From: Methylophilaceae bacterium
GTDB taxonomy: Bacteria > Pseudomonadota > Gammaproteobacteria > Burkholderiales > Methylophilaceae
Assembly: GCA_028823485.1 (NCBI GenBank)
Contig: JAPKBG010000009.1
Location: 1-64,000 of the forward strand
Length of the DNA stretch: 64,000 bases
Direction: 5' to 3'
The stretch's first letter is position 1. Each line of letters starts with the position of its first letter. Under the pieces are notes generated by a model, which had not been told where the DNA came from, did not search any database, and worked only from the letters and a program-made list of their open reading frames with translations. Both the position numbers and the translations under genes were made by a program. Below are positions 53,440 through 63,333 of this stretch, in pieces.

Positions 53440-54213
53440 TTACGTTAATACTGCCAGCATGGCGTCGTCGCCAGAAGCATGTGCAACTTTAACTGTTAAC
53501 CCCATCTTCAATGGTTCTTCAGCGACTCTGGAATGATTGACGCAGAGCGTGACTTGTTTTAACCATTCAGTATCGCCAGCCATGGTTAATAGATAACGCA
53601 TGGCTTCTGAGCTGGTGACGACGATGCGTTGTAATTGCTGTTTGGCAAAGGCCTGTGCTAATACATCACAATTGGTTTGTGGGTTAATACGTTGATAGCA
53701 CTCTGCAAAGGTGACTTGTGCCCCGCGCTGCGCCAATGTGTTGGCTAAGACATCGCGGCCGCCAATGCCACGAACTAACATAACTCTTTTGTCTTGCATG
53801 TCCTGCATGGCCGGCAATGATAGTAAAGACTCACTATCAAACCTATCCTTAGGTGTTAAAACCTCATCGATGCCAAAGTCTTTTAGGGTTTCAGCTGTTG
53901 TTGGGCCGATAGCGGCAAATTTAAGGTGTTTTGGAATGCCTTGTTTAATGAGTCTTGGCATGCTGTTTTGAACAGCATTACTACTGATAAACAGCATCCA
54001 ATCATAGTCATTAATGTCAGTAATGATTTGTTCAAACTGTGTGACATCATCTAAAGCAGTGATTTCAATCAGTGGAAATGGGATGACATTTCCACCTGCA
54101 GCCTCAATAAGCTGCATGAGTTTTTTTGCCTGATTTGTCGGGCGCGTAATGGCTACGCCAATATTAGCTAATGATGCTGTTTTAACATCGCCTAAATTGA
54201 CTGGGACAGACAT
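53440..54213 (-). CDS. hemD: Uroporphyrinogen-III synthase
   Basis: Cyclises hydroxymethylbilane with inversion of ring D. The 257 residues show the weakly conserved family pattern: NIGVAITRPTNQAKKLMQLIEAAGG, FISSNAVQNSMPRLI, and TSSEAMRYLL with the C-terminal AxSGDDAMLA. The start overlaps the last base of the hemC stop, the classic hemC-hemD arrangement, which secures the assignment. Confidence 0.94.
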   Translation of the reverse strand: MSVPVNLGDVKTASLANIGVAITRPTNQAKKLMQLIEAAGGNVIPFPLIEITALDDVTQFEQIITDINDYDWMLFISSNAVQNSMPRLIKQGIPKHLKFAAIGPTTAETLKDFGIDEVLTPKDRFDSESLLSLPAMQDMQDKRVMLVRGIGGRDVLANTLAQRGAQVTFAECYQRINPQTNCDVLAQAFAKQQLQRIVVTSSEAMRYLLTMAGDTEWLKQVTLCVNHSRVAEEPLKMGLTVKVAHASGDDAMLAVLT

Positions 54214-55208
54214 TACTCAACACCATCCAATGCATCTAAGATTTTTTTCGCGCCCTTGTTCACTAACTTACCTGCTAATGCCTTACCGAGTAAATCTGCG
54301 TCTTTTGCATTGCCTGACATGGTTTCACGCAACATTTGTTTTCCGTCGACGCTGGCAACAAAGCCGGTGATATTAATGGTTTTGCCTTTGATGACTTCAT
54401 GCTGAATAGCATTGTCTTTAGAGCTGGTATTTTCAATTGTTGCATGTGCGCCGAGTGGCACGGTGCAGCTACCAGCCAAGGCGCGACTAAAAGCACGTTC
54501 TGCAGTGACGCAATTTTCAGTATCGGTGTGATTAAGCGGCGCTAATATTTCAATTAAACCCGTTCTGTCTTCTTTAATCTCAATGCCGAGAGCACCTTGG
54601 CCAACTGCTGGAATACTGTCTTCTGCTGAGATAAAGCTACTGATTCTATCGCCGAGTTCTAGGCGGATTAAACCAGCGGCTGCTAAGATAATCGCAGCAT
54701 ACTGGTCTTCATCTAATTTACGTAAGCGGGTTTGTACATTGCCACGTAACGATTCGATTTTAAGGTGTGGGAAACGTGCTTGAATTTGGCTTTGGCGACG
54801 TAGGCTGGAAGTTCCAACAATACTACCCTGCGGCAAGTCAACAAGTGACTTATAGTCGTTAGACACGAAAGCATCATGTGGATTTTCACGCTCACTCGTT
54901 GCCACCAGTGTAAAGCCTTCAGGCATGTTCATCGGTACATCTTTCATGCTGTGCACGGCTAAATCAGCACTACCATCAAGTAATGCATTTTCGAGCTCTT
55001 TAATAAATAAACCTTTGCCGCCTATGCTGGCTAGGGGCTTATCTAAAATCTGATCACCAGTTGTGGTCATGCCTAGAATTTGCACATCGCAGTTAGGATA
55101 TAAGGCTTGTAAGCGTGCTTGAACATGCTTGGCTTGCCACATGGCAAGGGCGCTTTCACGGGAGGCAATGACGAGTTTTTGTGGGTTGAGTTTTGCTGTA
55201 TTGTTCAT
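54213..55208 (-). CDS. hemC: Porphobilinogen deaminase (hydroxymethylbilane synthase)
   Basis: Polymerises four porphobilinogens. The 331 residues include [17 protein letters not shown] at the N-terminus, [23 protein letters not shown] and the cofactor-attachment motif [10 protein letters not shown] with Cys248. The C-terminal part is slightly longer than in E. coli (313). Overlaps hemD; upstream in this orientation is an intergenic gap to a divergent membrane protein. Confidence 0.97.
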   Translation of the reverse strand: MNNTAKLNPQKLVIASRESALAMWQAKHVQARLQALYPNCDVQILGMTTTGDQILDKPLASIGGKGLFIKELENALLDGSADLAVHSMKDVPMNMPEGFTLVATSERENPHDAFVSNDYKSLVDLPQGSIVGTSSLRRQSQIQARFPHLKIESLRGNVQTRLRKLDEDQYAAIILAAAGLIRLELGDRISSFISAEDSIPAVGQGALGIEIKEDRTGLIEILAPLNHTDTENCVTAERAFSRALAGSCTVPLGAHATIENTSSKDNAIQHEVIKGKTINITGFVASVDGKQMLRETMSGNAKDADLLGKALAGKLVNKGAKKILDALDGVE

Positions 55209-55362
55209 GTTTGGATTTTAGCATAGGGCTAGTACGATTAAATGCTATTAAAAATAGTGTTTTTTGAGTTAAGCTTACGGTTTTAGTAGCCTAAGCGCAC
55301 AAAACAAGATATCCATCTTACAAAGGTATGAAGGCGCTACTATTTATTTTGGGGGGTTTCAA

Positions 55363-56037
55363 ATGAAAGATCAGTTAGATATTTTTATTCATTCAATGAA
55401 TCAGTTTTGGTTGGAGCTAGTTAACTTTATTCCAAAGTTGCTGATTGTCATCGTCGTTTTATTTCTAGGTTGGTTACTAGCCAAGTTAGTGAGGACTGCA
55501 GTAAAACGTGTTTTACTACTAGTTCAGTTTGACAAGTTTTCTGAAAAATCAGGGCTTGAAGCCTTTATGACTACGGGTGACGCCAATATTACCTTAAGCG
55601 GTATTATTAGTCAGGTGATGTACTGGTTGGTCATTATTGTTTCCGTTACTACTGCAGCTAATTACTTAGGGCTAACAGAGGTCGTCAGCATATTGCGCGA
55701 TTTTGCCGCTTACTTACCAAGAATTATTGTCGCTATTTTAGTGATGATATTTGGTACCTTATTAGCACGCTTCATTAATAGGTTAGTATTTGCTTGGTTA
55801 CATAGCATCAAGTTTGAAAATGCTTTAGTGGTGAGTACAACCGTTGAGTATGGTATTCAAATCTTGGCACTGTTTGTTGCATTAGAGCAATTAGGCATTG
55901 GTGTGCAGTTGATTAACTCATTATTTATTATTGTATTCGGTGCGGTTTTCTTAGCGCTGGCATTAGCCTTTGGTTTGGGTGGCAGAGAGTGGGCAGCTAC
56001 AACGATTGAAGAGGCAACAAAAAAAGATAACAAATAG
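55363..56037 (+). CDS. Membrane protein with MscS-like TM-helix repeats
   Basis: The 224 residues form about four hydrophobic helices in two similar units (FIPKLLIVIVVLFLGWLLAKLVR and YLPRIIVAILVMIFGTLLARFIN). This matches the conserved transmembrane-helix repeat family related to small-conductance mechanosensitive channels. It lacks the MscS beta domain. The C-terminus LALAFGLGGREWAATTIEEA is characteristic of these proteins. The gene interrupts the usual adjacency of hemC with algR. Confidence 0.85.
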   Translation: MKDQLDIFIHSMNQFWLELVNFIPKLLIVIVVLFLGWLLAKLVRTAVKRVLLLVQFDKFSEKSGLEAFMTTGDANITLSGIISQVMYWLVIIVSVTTAANYLGLTEVVSILRDFAAYLPRIIVAILVMIFGTLLARFINRLVFAWLHSIKFENALVVSTTVEYGIQILALFVALEQLGIGVQLINSLFIIVFGAVFLALALAFGLGGREWAATTIEEATKKDNK

Positions 56038-56088
56038 TTGGGTTGATCGACGACAGTACTTTAGTGTTAAAGCCTTTAGTTTTAAGTC

Positions 56089-56836
56089 TTATAACTTTTG
56101 GATTAAATGCTGTTGTCGGCGACTGACTGCAATGGTCTCTGGCACGTCCTTTAAAATGGCGTGCCACTGCATGTCGCCCTTTTCATCAGGGCGCTTTTCA
56201 TAGCCGCTGATTGATTGTTGGGCAACTAGGCAATTGCGGTGCAAGCGCAAAAAACACATCACCAAATTCTGTTTCTAAACGCGGTAACGATTCTTCAAAT
56301 AAGTATTCTTGTTCTTTTGTACGAACCGTCACGTGTTTCAATTCAGCATGACAATAAATAATCTCTTCAATCGGGACGAGGATGACACGATCTCTTTCGT
56401 GAATACCTAAATGGCTACGCGTTTTTTGTAGCGACTTCAGTGCTGCGACATCCTGAACGGCTAATACTTGTGCTTTCTGAATGGCTGCTTGTAAGCGGTC
56501 TAACCCAATCGGTTTCAGAAAATAATCAATTGCGCTTAATTCAAATGCTTTAATGGCATAAGCATCATAAGCCGTTGCGAAAATAATCTGTGGTTTGGGG
56601 CTGAGCTTTCGCGCATGTTTAGCTGCTTCTAGGCCATCCACCAATGGCATACGAATGTCGAGTAGCATTAAGTCAGGCGATGTTTCTATGGTTAAATTAA
56701 TCGCTTCTTTACCATTTTTTGCTTCCGCAACAACCATAACGCCTTCTATATCGGATATTAAATCTTTTAATCGATTACGTGCAGGTGTTTCGTCATTCGC
56801 GATTAACACCTTGATGGCTTGTGATGGAGCAACCAT
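56089..56836 (-). pseudogene. algR: AlgR-type LytTR response regulator, C-terminal frameshift
   Basis: The receiver domain is intact: acidic pocket IANDETPARN, phospho-acceptor Asp in LMLLDIRMPLVDG, conserved Lys in FLKPIG. The LytTR DNA-binding domain starts at RVILVPIEEIIYC but breaks after EFGDVFF. Removing one T from the six-base run at 56249-56254 restores LRLHRNCLVAQQSISGYEK and an open frame to 56089, a 248-residue protein like Pseudomonas AlgR. As written it stops at 56198 with a scrambled tail (212 residues). The lost part is DNA-contacting, so it should not regulate normally. Its partner kinase upstream is also broken. Confidence 0.85.
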
Positions 56837-57821
56837 TATCGCACCTCGTATGGCATACGAATGGTGACGGTATATTGCTGGCCTTGCATTTGATGGCGAA
56901 TGGATGCTTCTAAATCAAAGTGTAAGGCCAAGCGTTATTTAATATTATTCAGCGCCATTTTATTACCTGTGTACTTACTACGTGCCTGCGTGGGAGGGGT
57001 TGCTAATACTGAAATGGACTTCATTGGCTTTTTGCGTGATGGCAACAGTAATCTCGCCGCCTTGAGGAATGGGCTCGATGCCATGATAGACGGTATTCTC
57101 TACGAGTAGTTGGAGAATCAGTGGCGGGACTAAGACATGGTCGGGCATAGTATTCATTTGCCAGTTAACGCTTAAGCGGCCTTCCATGCGCAAGCTTTCA
57201 ATGTTGAGGTATTGCTTACAAAGCACAACCTCTTGGGTTAAAGGTGACTAAGACACGGTTCTCAGCCATCAATACACGAAATAAGTCTGACATATCCTCT
57301 AATGCGGTTTTGGCGCGCTTGGGTTGGCTACGAATCAAAGAAAGCACGGCATTAATACTATTAAACAAAAAGTGTGGGCGTATACCTGCTGGCAGTGCCT
57401 GTAAGCGCGCTTCTGTAATCGCAGGTGAATACGCACGTTGTCGCAAATCAAAGTAATAGAGTAAAGCCGCAGTGGCCAGCATGGCTAAAATAGCGGTGCG
57501 ATAAGTCGACACGACCGTATCGAACGAAAAGTATTGTTTAGATAGGGAGTAAACCAATGCCGACAATAGGATTTCTATCGTCATAATGAGGGCAACACTT
57601 TGCCAGTAAGGTAATCGTTTAAATAGTGGGTAGAGCAGGAGTATGCTCAGTAATAGAATCGGCTGAAGCACGGTTGAAAGTGTCGTCAGTGTCGGTATAA
57701 AGTCGCTCAGTGGGTTGCTCAGCAAGATCGCCGCGAACATGCCAAACAGATTCACAAGTACCAAAATGCACAGCATAATACCTAAGTTCTGGAAGTTGGG
57801 TAAACGGCTATTTTTGTTCAC
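56836..57821 (-). pseudogene. algZ: AlgZ/LytS-type sensor histidine kinase, multiply broken
   Basis: The N-terminal part (57821-57216) has four to five membrane helices and the His-kinase box RPHFLFNSINAVLSLI. The frame fails after VLVTFN; one surplus C at about 57227 accounts for it. The next frame continues as VVLCKQYLNIESLRMEGRL and the N-box LQLLVENTVYHGIEP, to about 56980. A second shift leads to GNKMALNNIK, an in-frame TAA, and RLALHFDLEASIRH. It ends in TAA overlapping the ATG of the regulator. At least three lesions: a true pseudogene. The order argH / algZ-algR-hemC-hemD is ancestral. Confidence 0.88.
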
Positions 57822-57927
57822 TTTTTGCTCAGGGTGCGTTCTACGTTAAAATGTCTATGAATATTACCTTTAAGTGGTTTATTATTAAACCATTTTTCAA
57901 TTTTAACTTATATAAAGCTACCTAAAC

Positions 57928-59349
57928 GTGTCAGAAAACAAACAAGAAACAACTTCATCACTTAATGCCAAATCAGAAGCCTGGTCAGGACGCTTTAACG
58001 AACCTGTTGCAGAGCTCGTTAAACGCTATACCGCTTCCGTTGATTTTGATCAGCGTTTAGCCGCCTTTGATATTCAAGGCTCACTTGCACATGCAAAAAT
58101 GTTAGCCGCGCAAAAAATCATTTCAACAGAAGACTTTGCCGCGATTGAAAAAGGCTTAACTGAAGTACAAGCAGATATTGAGGCAGGGACTTTTGAGTGG
58201 TTGTTAGACCTTGAAGATGTTCACTTGAATATCGAAAAAGCGCTAACGGATAAGATTGGCGACGCGGGTAAGCGCTTACATACGGGTAGAAGTCGTAACG
58301 ATCAGATTGCAACCGATGTTCGCCTTTATTTGCGCGAAGTTTGTGATGATGCGATTGAGGCGATCAAGAAGCTACAAATGAGTCTGTTGGATTTGGCCGA
58401 GGAGCATGCTGATACCATTATGCCTGGCTTTACGCATTTACAAGTGGCGCAGCCAGTGACGTTTGGTCATCATTTGTTGGCGTATTATGAAATGCTAAAA
58501 CGTGATGCGTCGCGTTTTGCTGATTGTAGAAAACGATTGAATCAATTGCCTTTGGGTGCAGCAGCTTTGGCGGGAACTAGTTATCCAATTGACCGTGAAA
58601 TGGTCGCAAAATTATTAGATTTCGATGGCCTTTGTGAAAACTCACTCGATGCAGTTTCTGATCGTGATTTTGCGATTGAGTTTACGGCAGCTAGTGCATT
58701 GTTGATGACGCATTTATCGCGTTTTTCAGAAGAGTTGATTTTATGGTGTTCACCACGATTTGGCTTTATTGAAATTGCCGATCGCTTTTGCACAGGCTCT
58801 AGCATTATGCCGCAAAAGAAAAACCCAGATGTACCTGAGCTGGTGCGTGGTAAAACAGGCCGAGTCAATGGTCACTTGGTGTCATTGTTAACACTGATGA
58901 AAGGCCAGCCACTGGCTTACAACAAGGACAACCAAGAGGATAAAGAGCCGTTATTTGATACCGCAGATACGCTATTAATGACCTTGGAAATTTATGCAGA
59001 CATGATGCGTGGCATTACCGTACATAAAGACAATATGCGCCAGGCGGCCTTTGAAGGTTATGCGACAGCGACAGATTTAGCTGACTACTTAGTGAAAAAA
59101 GGCATGCCGTTTAGAGATGCACATGAAGTGGTCGCGCTAGCGGTAAGATATGCAGTAGACAAAAAATGTGACTTGTCTGAACTGAGATTGGAAGAGCTGC
59201 AAACATTTAGTGAAACGATTACAGAGGATATTTTCTCTGTGCTCACCTTAGACGGTTCGGTTGCCAGTCGTGACCATATTGGCGGCACGGCACCAAAGCA
59301 AGTGTTACTCGCTGTTGCTCGTGCTAAAAAGACCATTCAGTCTACATAA
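57928..59349 (+). CDS. argH: Argininosuccinate lyase
   Basis: Last step of arginine synthesis, releasing fumarate. The 473 residues start with GTG. Motifs: [43 protein letters not shown], the superfamily signature [20 protein letters not shown] and [14 protein letters not shown]. It is divergent from the algZ relic and followed 10 bp later by a broken gene. Confidence 0.97.
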   Translation: MSENKQETTSSLNAKSEAWSGRFNEPVAELVKRYTASVDFDQRLAAFDIQGSLAHAKMLAAQKIISTEDFAAIEKGLTEVQADIEAGTFEWLLDLEDVHLNIEKALTDKIGDAGKRLHTGRSRNDQIATDVRLYLREVCDDAIEAIKKLQMSLLDLAEEHADTIMPGFTHLQVAQPVTFGHHLLAYYEMLKRDASRFADCRKRLNQLPLGAAALAGTSYPIDREMVAKLLDFDGLCENSLDAVSDRDFAIEFTAASALLMTHLSRFSEELILWCSPRFGFIEIADRFCTGSSIMPQKKNPDVPELVRGKTGRVNGHLVSLLTLMKGQPLAYNKDNQEDKEPLFDTADTLLMTLEIYADMMRGITVHKDNMRQAAFEGYATATDLADYLVKKGMPFRDAHEVVALAVRYAVDKKCDLSELRLEELQTFSETITEDIFSVLTLDGSVASRDHIGGTAPKQVLLAVARAKKTIQST

Positions 59350-59359
59350 AAAGAGGTTC

Positions 59360-59833
59360 GTGAAAGCGTTTAGGTTAGTCCTTGCATTGTTTATTACCTG
59401 CTTATTCGCAGGGGTGACTTATGCAAAAAGTACCATGATGTGGGAAATGTTGCCGAATGAAAGTTTGGTGGAATTAGCGGCTAAGTTTTACCCGAAGAGT
59501 AGCGAGATGCAGCATGCCTTCATATTAAAAACGCAACAGCTTGAATCAAGAGACGCCAGTCTATACTAATGCGCATTCGCGCTATCCTACCGCAACGAAA
59601 GTTGTGATCCCAACGTTGAAATCACTTTCCTTTAGTGGTTCTGGGGCAAAAAATGGAAGCGTTCAAAAAAGGCGAGCGCAAAAAAAGCAGTCAGTAAACC
59701 ATCGAAAGCAGATAATGCTGGATTGAAGGCTCAAAATGAGTTAGTCGAGAAAGAGAAGGTCTTAGACGCATCGCCTGAAAAACAGGCTGCTGTTAAAACA
59801 CCATCAATTAGCAATAAAACATCGGCACCTTAA
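59360..59833 (+). pseudogene. LysM-like exported protein, frameshifted
   Basis: A GTG start with AAGAGG Shine-Dalgarno gives a signal peptide (VKAFRLVLALFITCLFAGVTYA) and MLPNESLVELAAKFYPKSSEM, which resembles the degenerate LysM region of FimV-type proteins. The frame closes at 59569. The reading continues in a second frame as YTNAHSRYPTATKVVIPTLKSL, then in a third as VSKPSKADNAGLKAQNELVE to a TAA at 59831-59833. Two or more indels are needed. Known FimV-like proteins are long and peptidoglycan-binding; the present remnant is short, so a C-terminal part may also be lost. Confidence 0.7.
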
Positions 59834-59849
59834 CTTTTAGGATACGGTG

Positions 59850-61070
59850 CTAGTCTAAAAAGATGGCGAGCAAATCATTTAAAAAGCGCTGACCTAGTAA
59901 AGTTGGTTTGATGCGCGCTTGATCTTGTATTAATAAGCCTTTGCTTTCCGCGTCAGCTAAGCGTTTTTTAAGCGTGATGAGGGGCAGTCCAGTCCGTTCT
60001 TGAAACAAACCAATATTAAAACCTTCGGTTAATCGCAAGGCATTCATCATAAATTCAAAACCAAGCTCTTTTTGCGGAATAGACCATGTTTGATAAACCG
60101 CATTCCCCGTTTCGGCATTACTCATAAAAGCTTTGGGATGTTTGTGCCGTACTTCACGGGTAATTTTGTCGTGATAACTGAGTTTGCTATGTGCGCCTGC
60201 ACCGATGCCAAGATAGTCACCAAATGACCAATAGTTAATGTTATGTCTAGCTTGGCTTTTGGCTTTCGAGAAGGCTGACGTTTCATAATGCTGAAAATCA
60301 TTTTCTGCCAGTAATGCCTCAACCTGTTCCTGCATTTCGCTACTGCTATCATCATCAGGCAGACTAGGTGGCGTGCGATAAAATGCAGTATTTGGCTCTA
60401 GCGTTAAATGGTAAAACGATAAGTGATCAGAGCCGAGTGCCAGCGCTTGATTGGCGTCTTGTAGTGCTTCACTTATGCTTTGTTTCGGTAAGCCATACAT
60501 CACATCTAAATTCACACGATCAAATGTCGTCAATGCTAATTCGGCCGCCATGATGGCTTGTTTGCGATCATGAATTCTACCAAGTGCACTTAAATGTTCA
60601 TTATTGAAGCTTTGTATGCCTAGTGAAACACGATTCACACCAGCTTGTTTATAACCTTCAAAATGTGCAGTATCGACCGTGCCAGGGTTAGCTTCCAGTG
60701 TCACTTCCGCAGCATATTCAAGCGGCGTTAGCATATTCACTGCATTTAAAATCTCACTGATTGATTCTGGACTAAACAAACTAGGTGTTCCGCCACCAAA
60801 AAACACACTGCTGATTTTTCGACCATAGACGCATGGCACCGATTGCTCTAAGTCGGCAATGAGCGCCTTTACATATTGTTGTTCAGGAATGTCAGTGCGA
60901 CTCTCATGCGAGTTGAAATCACAATAAGGACATTTTTTAACGCACCAAGGGATATGGATATAAAGCGACAATGGCGGTGAGTTTTTTAAACCTGAAATGG
61001 TCTGGCCACCTGTTACTGGGGCAGGGCTATTGATACTGGCGACATCAGCAATGGGAATAATTGGAATCAT
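59850..61070 (-). CDS. hemW: Radical SAM protein HemW (haem chaperone)
   Basis: HemN-like radical SAM protein; family members transfer haem to respiratory enzymes rather than oxidise coproporphyrinogen. The 406 residues carry the 4Fe-4S motif IPWCVKKCPYCDFNSHE near residue 45, then GGGTPSLF and LEANPGTVD. The N-terminus has about 30 extra residues before SPPLSLYIHIPWC, so the true start might be internal. It lies 19 bp after recQ. Confidence 0.93.
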   Translation of the reverse strand: MIPIIPIADVASINSPAPVTGGQTISGLKNSPPLSLYIHIPWCVKKCPYCDFNSHESRTDIPEQQYVKALIADLEQSVPCVYGRKISSVFFGGGTPSLFSPESISEILNAVNMLTPLEYAAEVTLEANPGTVDTAHFEGYKQAGVNRVSLGIQSFNNEHLSALGRIHDRKQAIMAAELALTTFDRVNLDVMYGLPKQSISEALQDANQALALGSDHLSFYHLTLEPNTAFYRTPPSLPDDDSSSEMQEQVEALLAENDFQHYETSAFSKAKSQARHNINYWSFGDYLGIGAGAHSKLSYHDKITREVRHKHPKAFMSNAETGNAVYQTWSIPQKELGFEFMMNALRLTEGFNIGLFQERTGLPLITLKKRLADAESKGLLIQDQARIKPTLLGQRFLNDLLAIFLD

Positions 61071-61089
61071 GTGGCGTATTGTACGTAAA

Positions 61090-62952
61090 TTATTCAGCTT
61101 CTGCGATAACGGCTAAAAATGCATCACCGTAGCGTTCTAGCTTTGCGGCACCCACACCAGTAATTTTTCCCAAGTCGGCTAAATTTTTAGGCTTTGTCTG
61201 CAAAATTTCGATTAATGTCGCATCATGAAAAATCACATAAGGCGGTACGCTTTGTTCTTTGGCTAGTTCCATCCGTTTCGCTTTTAGTTCTAACCACAAT
61301 GGATCGTCATTCGCGCCCTCAAAGGCTTCTTTAAGACGGGCAGAACGTTCAGCTTTACTGGCACGTTTTTCTGGTGTGGCATCACGGCGTAGCCAGATAG
61401 CTTGCTCACCTTTGAGTATGGGTCTAGCACTTTCGGTTAGTTTTAATCCACCATAGGCTTCGACATCGGCTTCAAGGTAACCGGCTGCGGTTAATTGACG
61501 GAATACACTATTCCATTGCGATTGTGCAAGATCTTTTCCAATGCCGTAAGTACTTACTTCATTATGTCTGAAGCGTTCAATTTGAGCGGTCATTTTGCCC
61601 GTGAGTACATCAATTAAGTGGCCTGCACCAAACCGCTGACCTGTTCTAAAAACGCAGGATAATGCCATTTGTGCGGCTTCAGTTGCTAACCAAGTGTCAA
61701 CAGGAGTTAAACAGTTATCGCATTGTCCACAATTACCAGGGTGTGTTTCATCAAAATAACGCAAGATGCTTTGATGACGGCAGTCCGTTGATTCACAAAA
61801 GCCTAGCAAGGCATTGAGTTTAATTTGTTCTAAGCGTTTACGTTCTTCTGAGGCAACACCACTATCGAGCATTTGACGCATAGAGACGACATCGCCCATA
61901 CCGTACGCCATCCATGCATTGGCTGCTAAGCCATCACGACCAGCACGGCCAGTTTCTTGGTAATAGCCTTCCATGCTTTTCGGTAAGTCCATGTGCGCCA
62001 CAAAACGGACATTAGGTTTATCAATGCCCATCCCGAAGGCAATGGTGGCGACCATGATAATGCCTTCTTCGCGCAAGAATCGGCGTTGATTTTGTTCGCG
62101 TGTTTGGGGCGGTAAGCCAGCATGGTAGGGCAGTGCATTCCACCCTTTATCCGCTAACCATGCTGCAGTGGCTTCTACTTTTTTACGCGATAAGCAATAA
62201 ATGATGCCCGCATCACCAGCATGCTCTGTTTCTAAAAAAGTAAGTAGTTGCTGGCGTGCATTATTCTTGATGGTTACGTGGTAGCGAATGTTCGGGCGGT
62301 CAAAACTTGAGACAAACTGGGCTGCATTTTCTAATGCCAGTTGCGAGATAATTTCAGCACGGGTCGGCGCATCTGCTGTCGCAGTTAATGCGATTCTAGG
62401 CACGTCTGGAAAGCGGGCATGCAATACCGTAAGTTGTCGATATTCAGGACGGAAATCATGACCCCATTGAGATACACAATGTGCTTCATCAATGGCAAAT
62501 AAAGCTAAACCAACGTGATTATTGACTTCATCTAGTAAGCTTAAAAAGCTGCTCACAGTGAGTCGCTCAGGGGCGACATATAAGATTTTAATCTCACCTG
62601 ATAACACTTTGCTGGTGATGTGTGCATTATTTTCTGCACTTAGACTAGAGTTTAAAAAAGCAGCTTCAACACCCAACTGTTGTAGCGCCTCCACTTGATC
62701 TTGCATCAATGCAATAAGCGGGGAAACGATAATGGCTAAACCGTTACGCGCGAGTGCGGGAATTTGGTAACAGAGTGACTTACCACCACCTGTTGGCATG
62801 AGTACTAACGCATCTTGGCCTGCGATAACATGCTCCACGATGGCTTGTTGCTTGTCACGAAAGCTGGTGTAGCCGAAGGTGGTTTCGAGGATTTCTAAAG
62901 GTGTGTTCAATGGGTGCTTTTTTGGGTCTCTAAACAAAGGTTTTTTAAACAT
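61090..62952 (-). CDS. recQ: ATP-dependent DNA helicase RecQ
   Basis: 3'-5' helicase in recombination and fork repair. The 620 residues include Walker [18 protein letters not shown] box [20 protein letters not shown], motif [12 protein letters not shown], a zinc-binding RQC region ([13 protein letters not shown] with GQCDNC), a winged helix and a C-terminal HRDC domain ([14 protein letters not shown]-like). Complete length for the E. coli type. Confidence 0.97.
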   Translation of the reverse strand: MFKKPLFRDPKKHPLNTPLEILETTFGYTSFRDKQQAIVEHVIAGQDALVLMPTGGGKSLCYQIPALARNGLAIIVSPLIALMQDQVEALQQLGVEAAFLNSSLSAENNAHITSKVLSGEIKILYVAPERLTVSSFLSLLDEVNNHVGLALFAIDEAHCVSQWGHDFRPEYRQLTVLHARFPDVPRIALTATADAPTRAEIISQLALENAAQFVSSFDRPNIRYHVTIKNNARQQLLTFLETEHAGDAGIIYCLSRKKVEATAAWLADKGWNALPYHAGLPPQTREQNQRRFLREEGIIMVATIAFGMGIDKPNVRFVAHMDLPKSMEGYYQETGRAGRDGLAANAWMAYGMGDVVSMRQMLDSGVASEERKRLEQIKLNALLGFCESTDCRHQSILRYFDETHPGNCGQCDNCLTPVDTWLATEAAQMALSCVFRTGQRFGAGHLIDVLTGKMTAQIERFRHNEVSTYGIGKDLAQSQWNSVFRQLTAAGYLEADVEAYGGLKLTESARPILKGEQAIWLRRDATPEKRASKAERSARLKEAFEGANDDPLWLELKAKRMELAKEQSVPPYVIFHDATLIEILQTKPKNLADLGKITGVGAAKLERYGDAFLAVIAEAE

Positions 62953-63039
62953 TTTAATAAAAGAGTTTAGCGCATAACGTCTAGGTAAAGCTATGTAAAA
63001 CTAGAAGGTAAAAAGCTGTTAAAGGTATTTGAGGGCTTA

Positions 63040-63203
63040 TTAGGGAGGGGTGTTGCTTGAAAATACGTTAGGCGGATTAAAGCATTTAACCCACCCGGTG
63101 ATGCTCGCAGTGTTTTTTAGGCAGCATTCTTCTTTGTCATTAGCAGTTGCAACGTTTGAAACAGCAGCGAAGAAAACAAATAATAGAGCAGAAATTTTTT
63201 CAT
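63040..63203 (-). pseudogene. Small exported protein, frameshifted in its start
   Basis: ATG at 63203 with GAGGGAAA Shine-Dalgarno reads MKK and then leaves frame. One more A in the six-base A-run (63195-63200) would give MKKISALLFVFFAAVSNVATA, a perfect signal peptide. The remaining mature peptide is NDKEECCLKNTASITGWVKCFNPP, with three Cys, ending at 63040. Without the repair the frame opens only from a TTG upstream, which lacks a signal start. Either a recent indel or a sequencing error. Function unknown. Confidence 0.5.
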
Positions 63204-63333
63204 AACTTTTCCCTCTAGATGGATGCCATAACAATTTTTTAAAGACGTGTTTTGCTGTATAAATTATCTAACGGCAAGCCAATACTAAACTTTAGAGACG
63301 ATTTAAAAAAGTGCACCATTGATCAGTAGCGAT

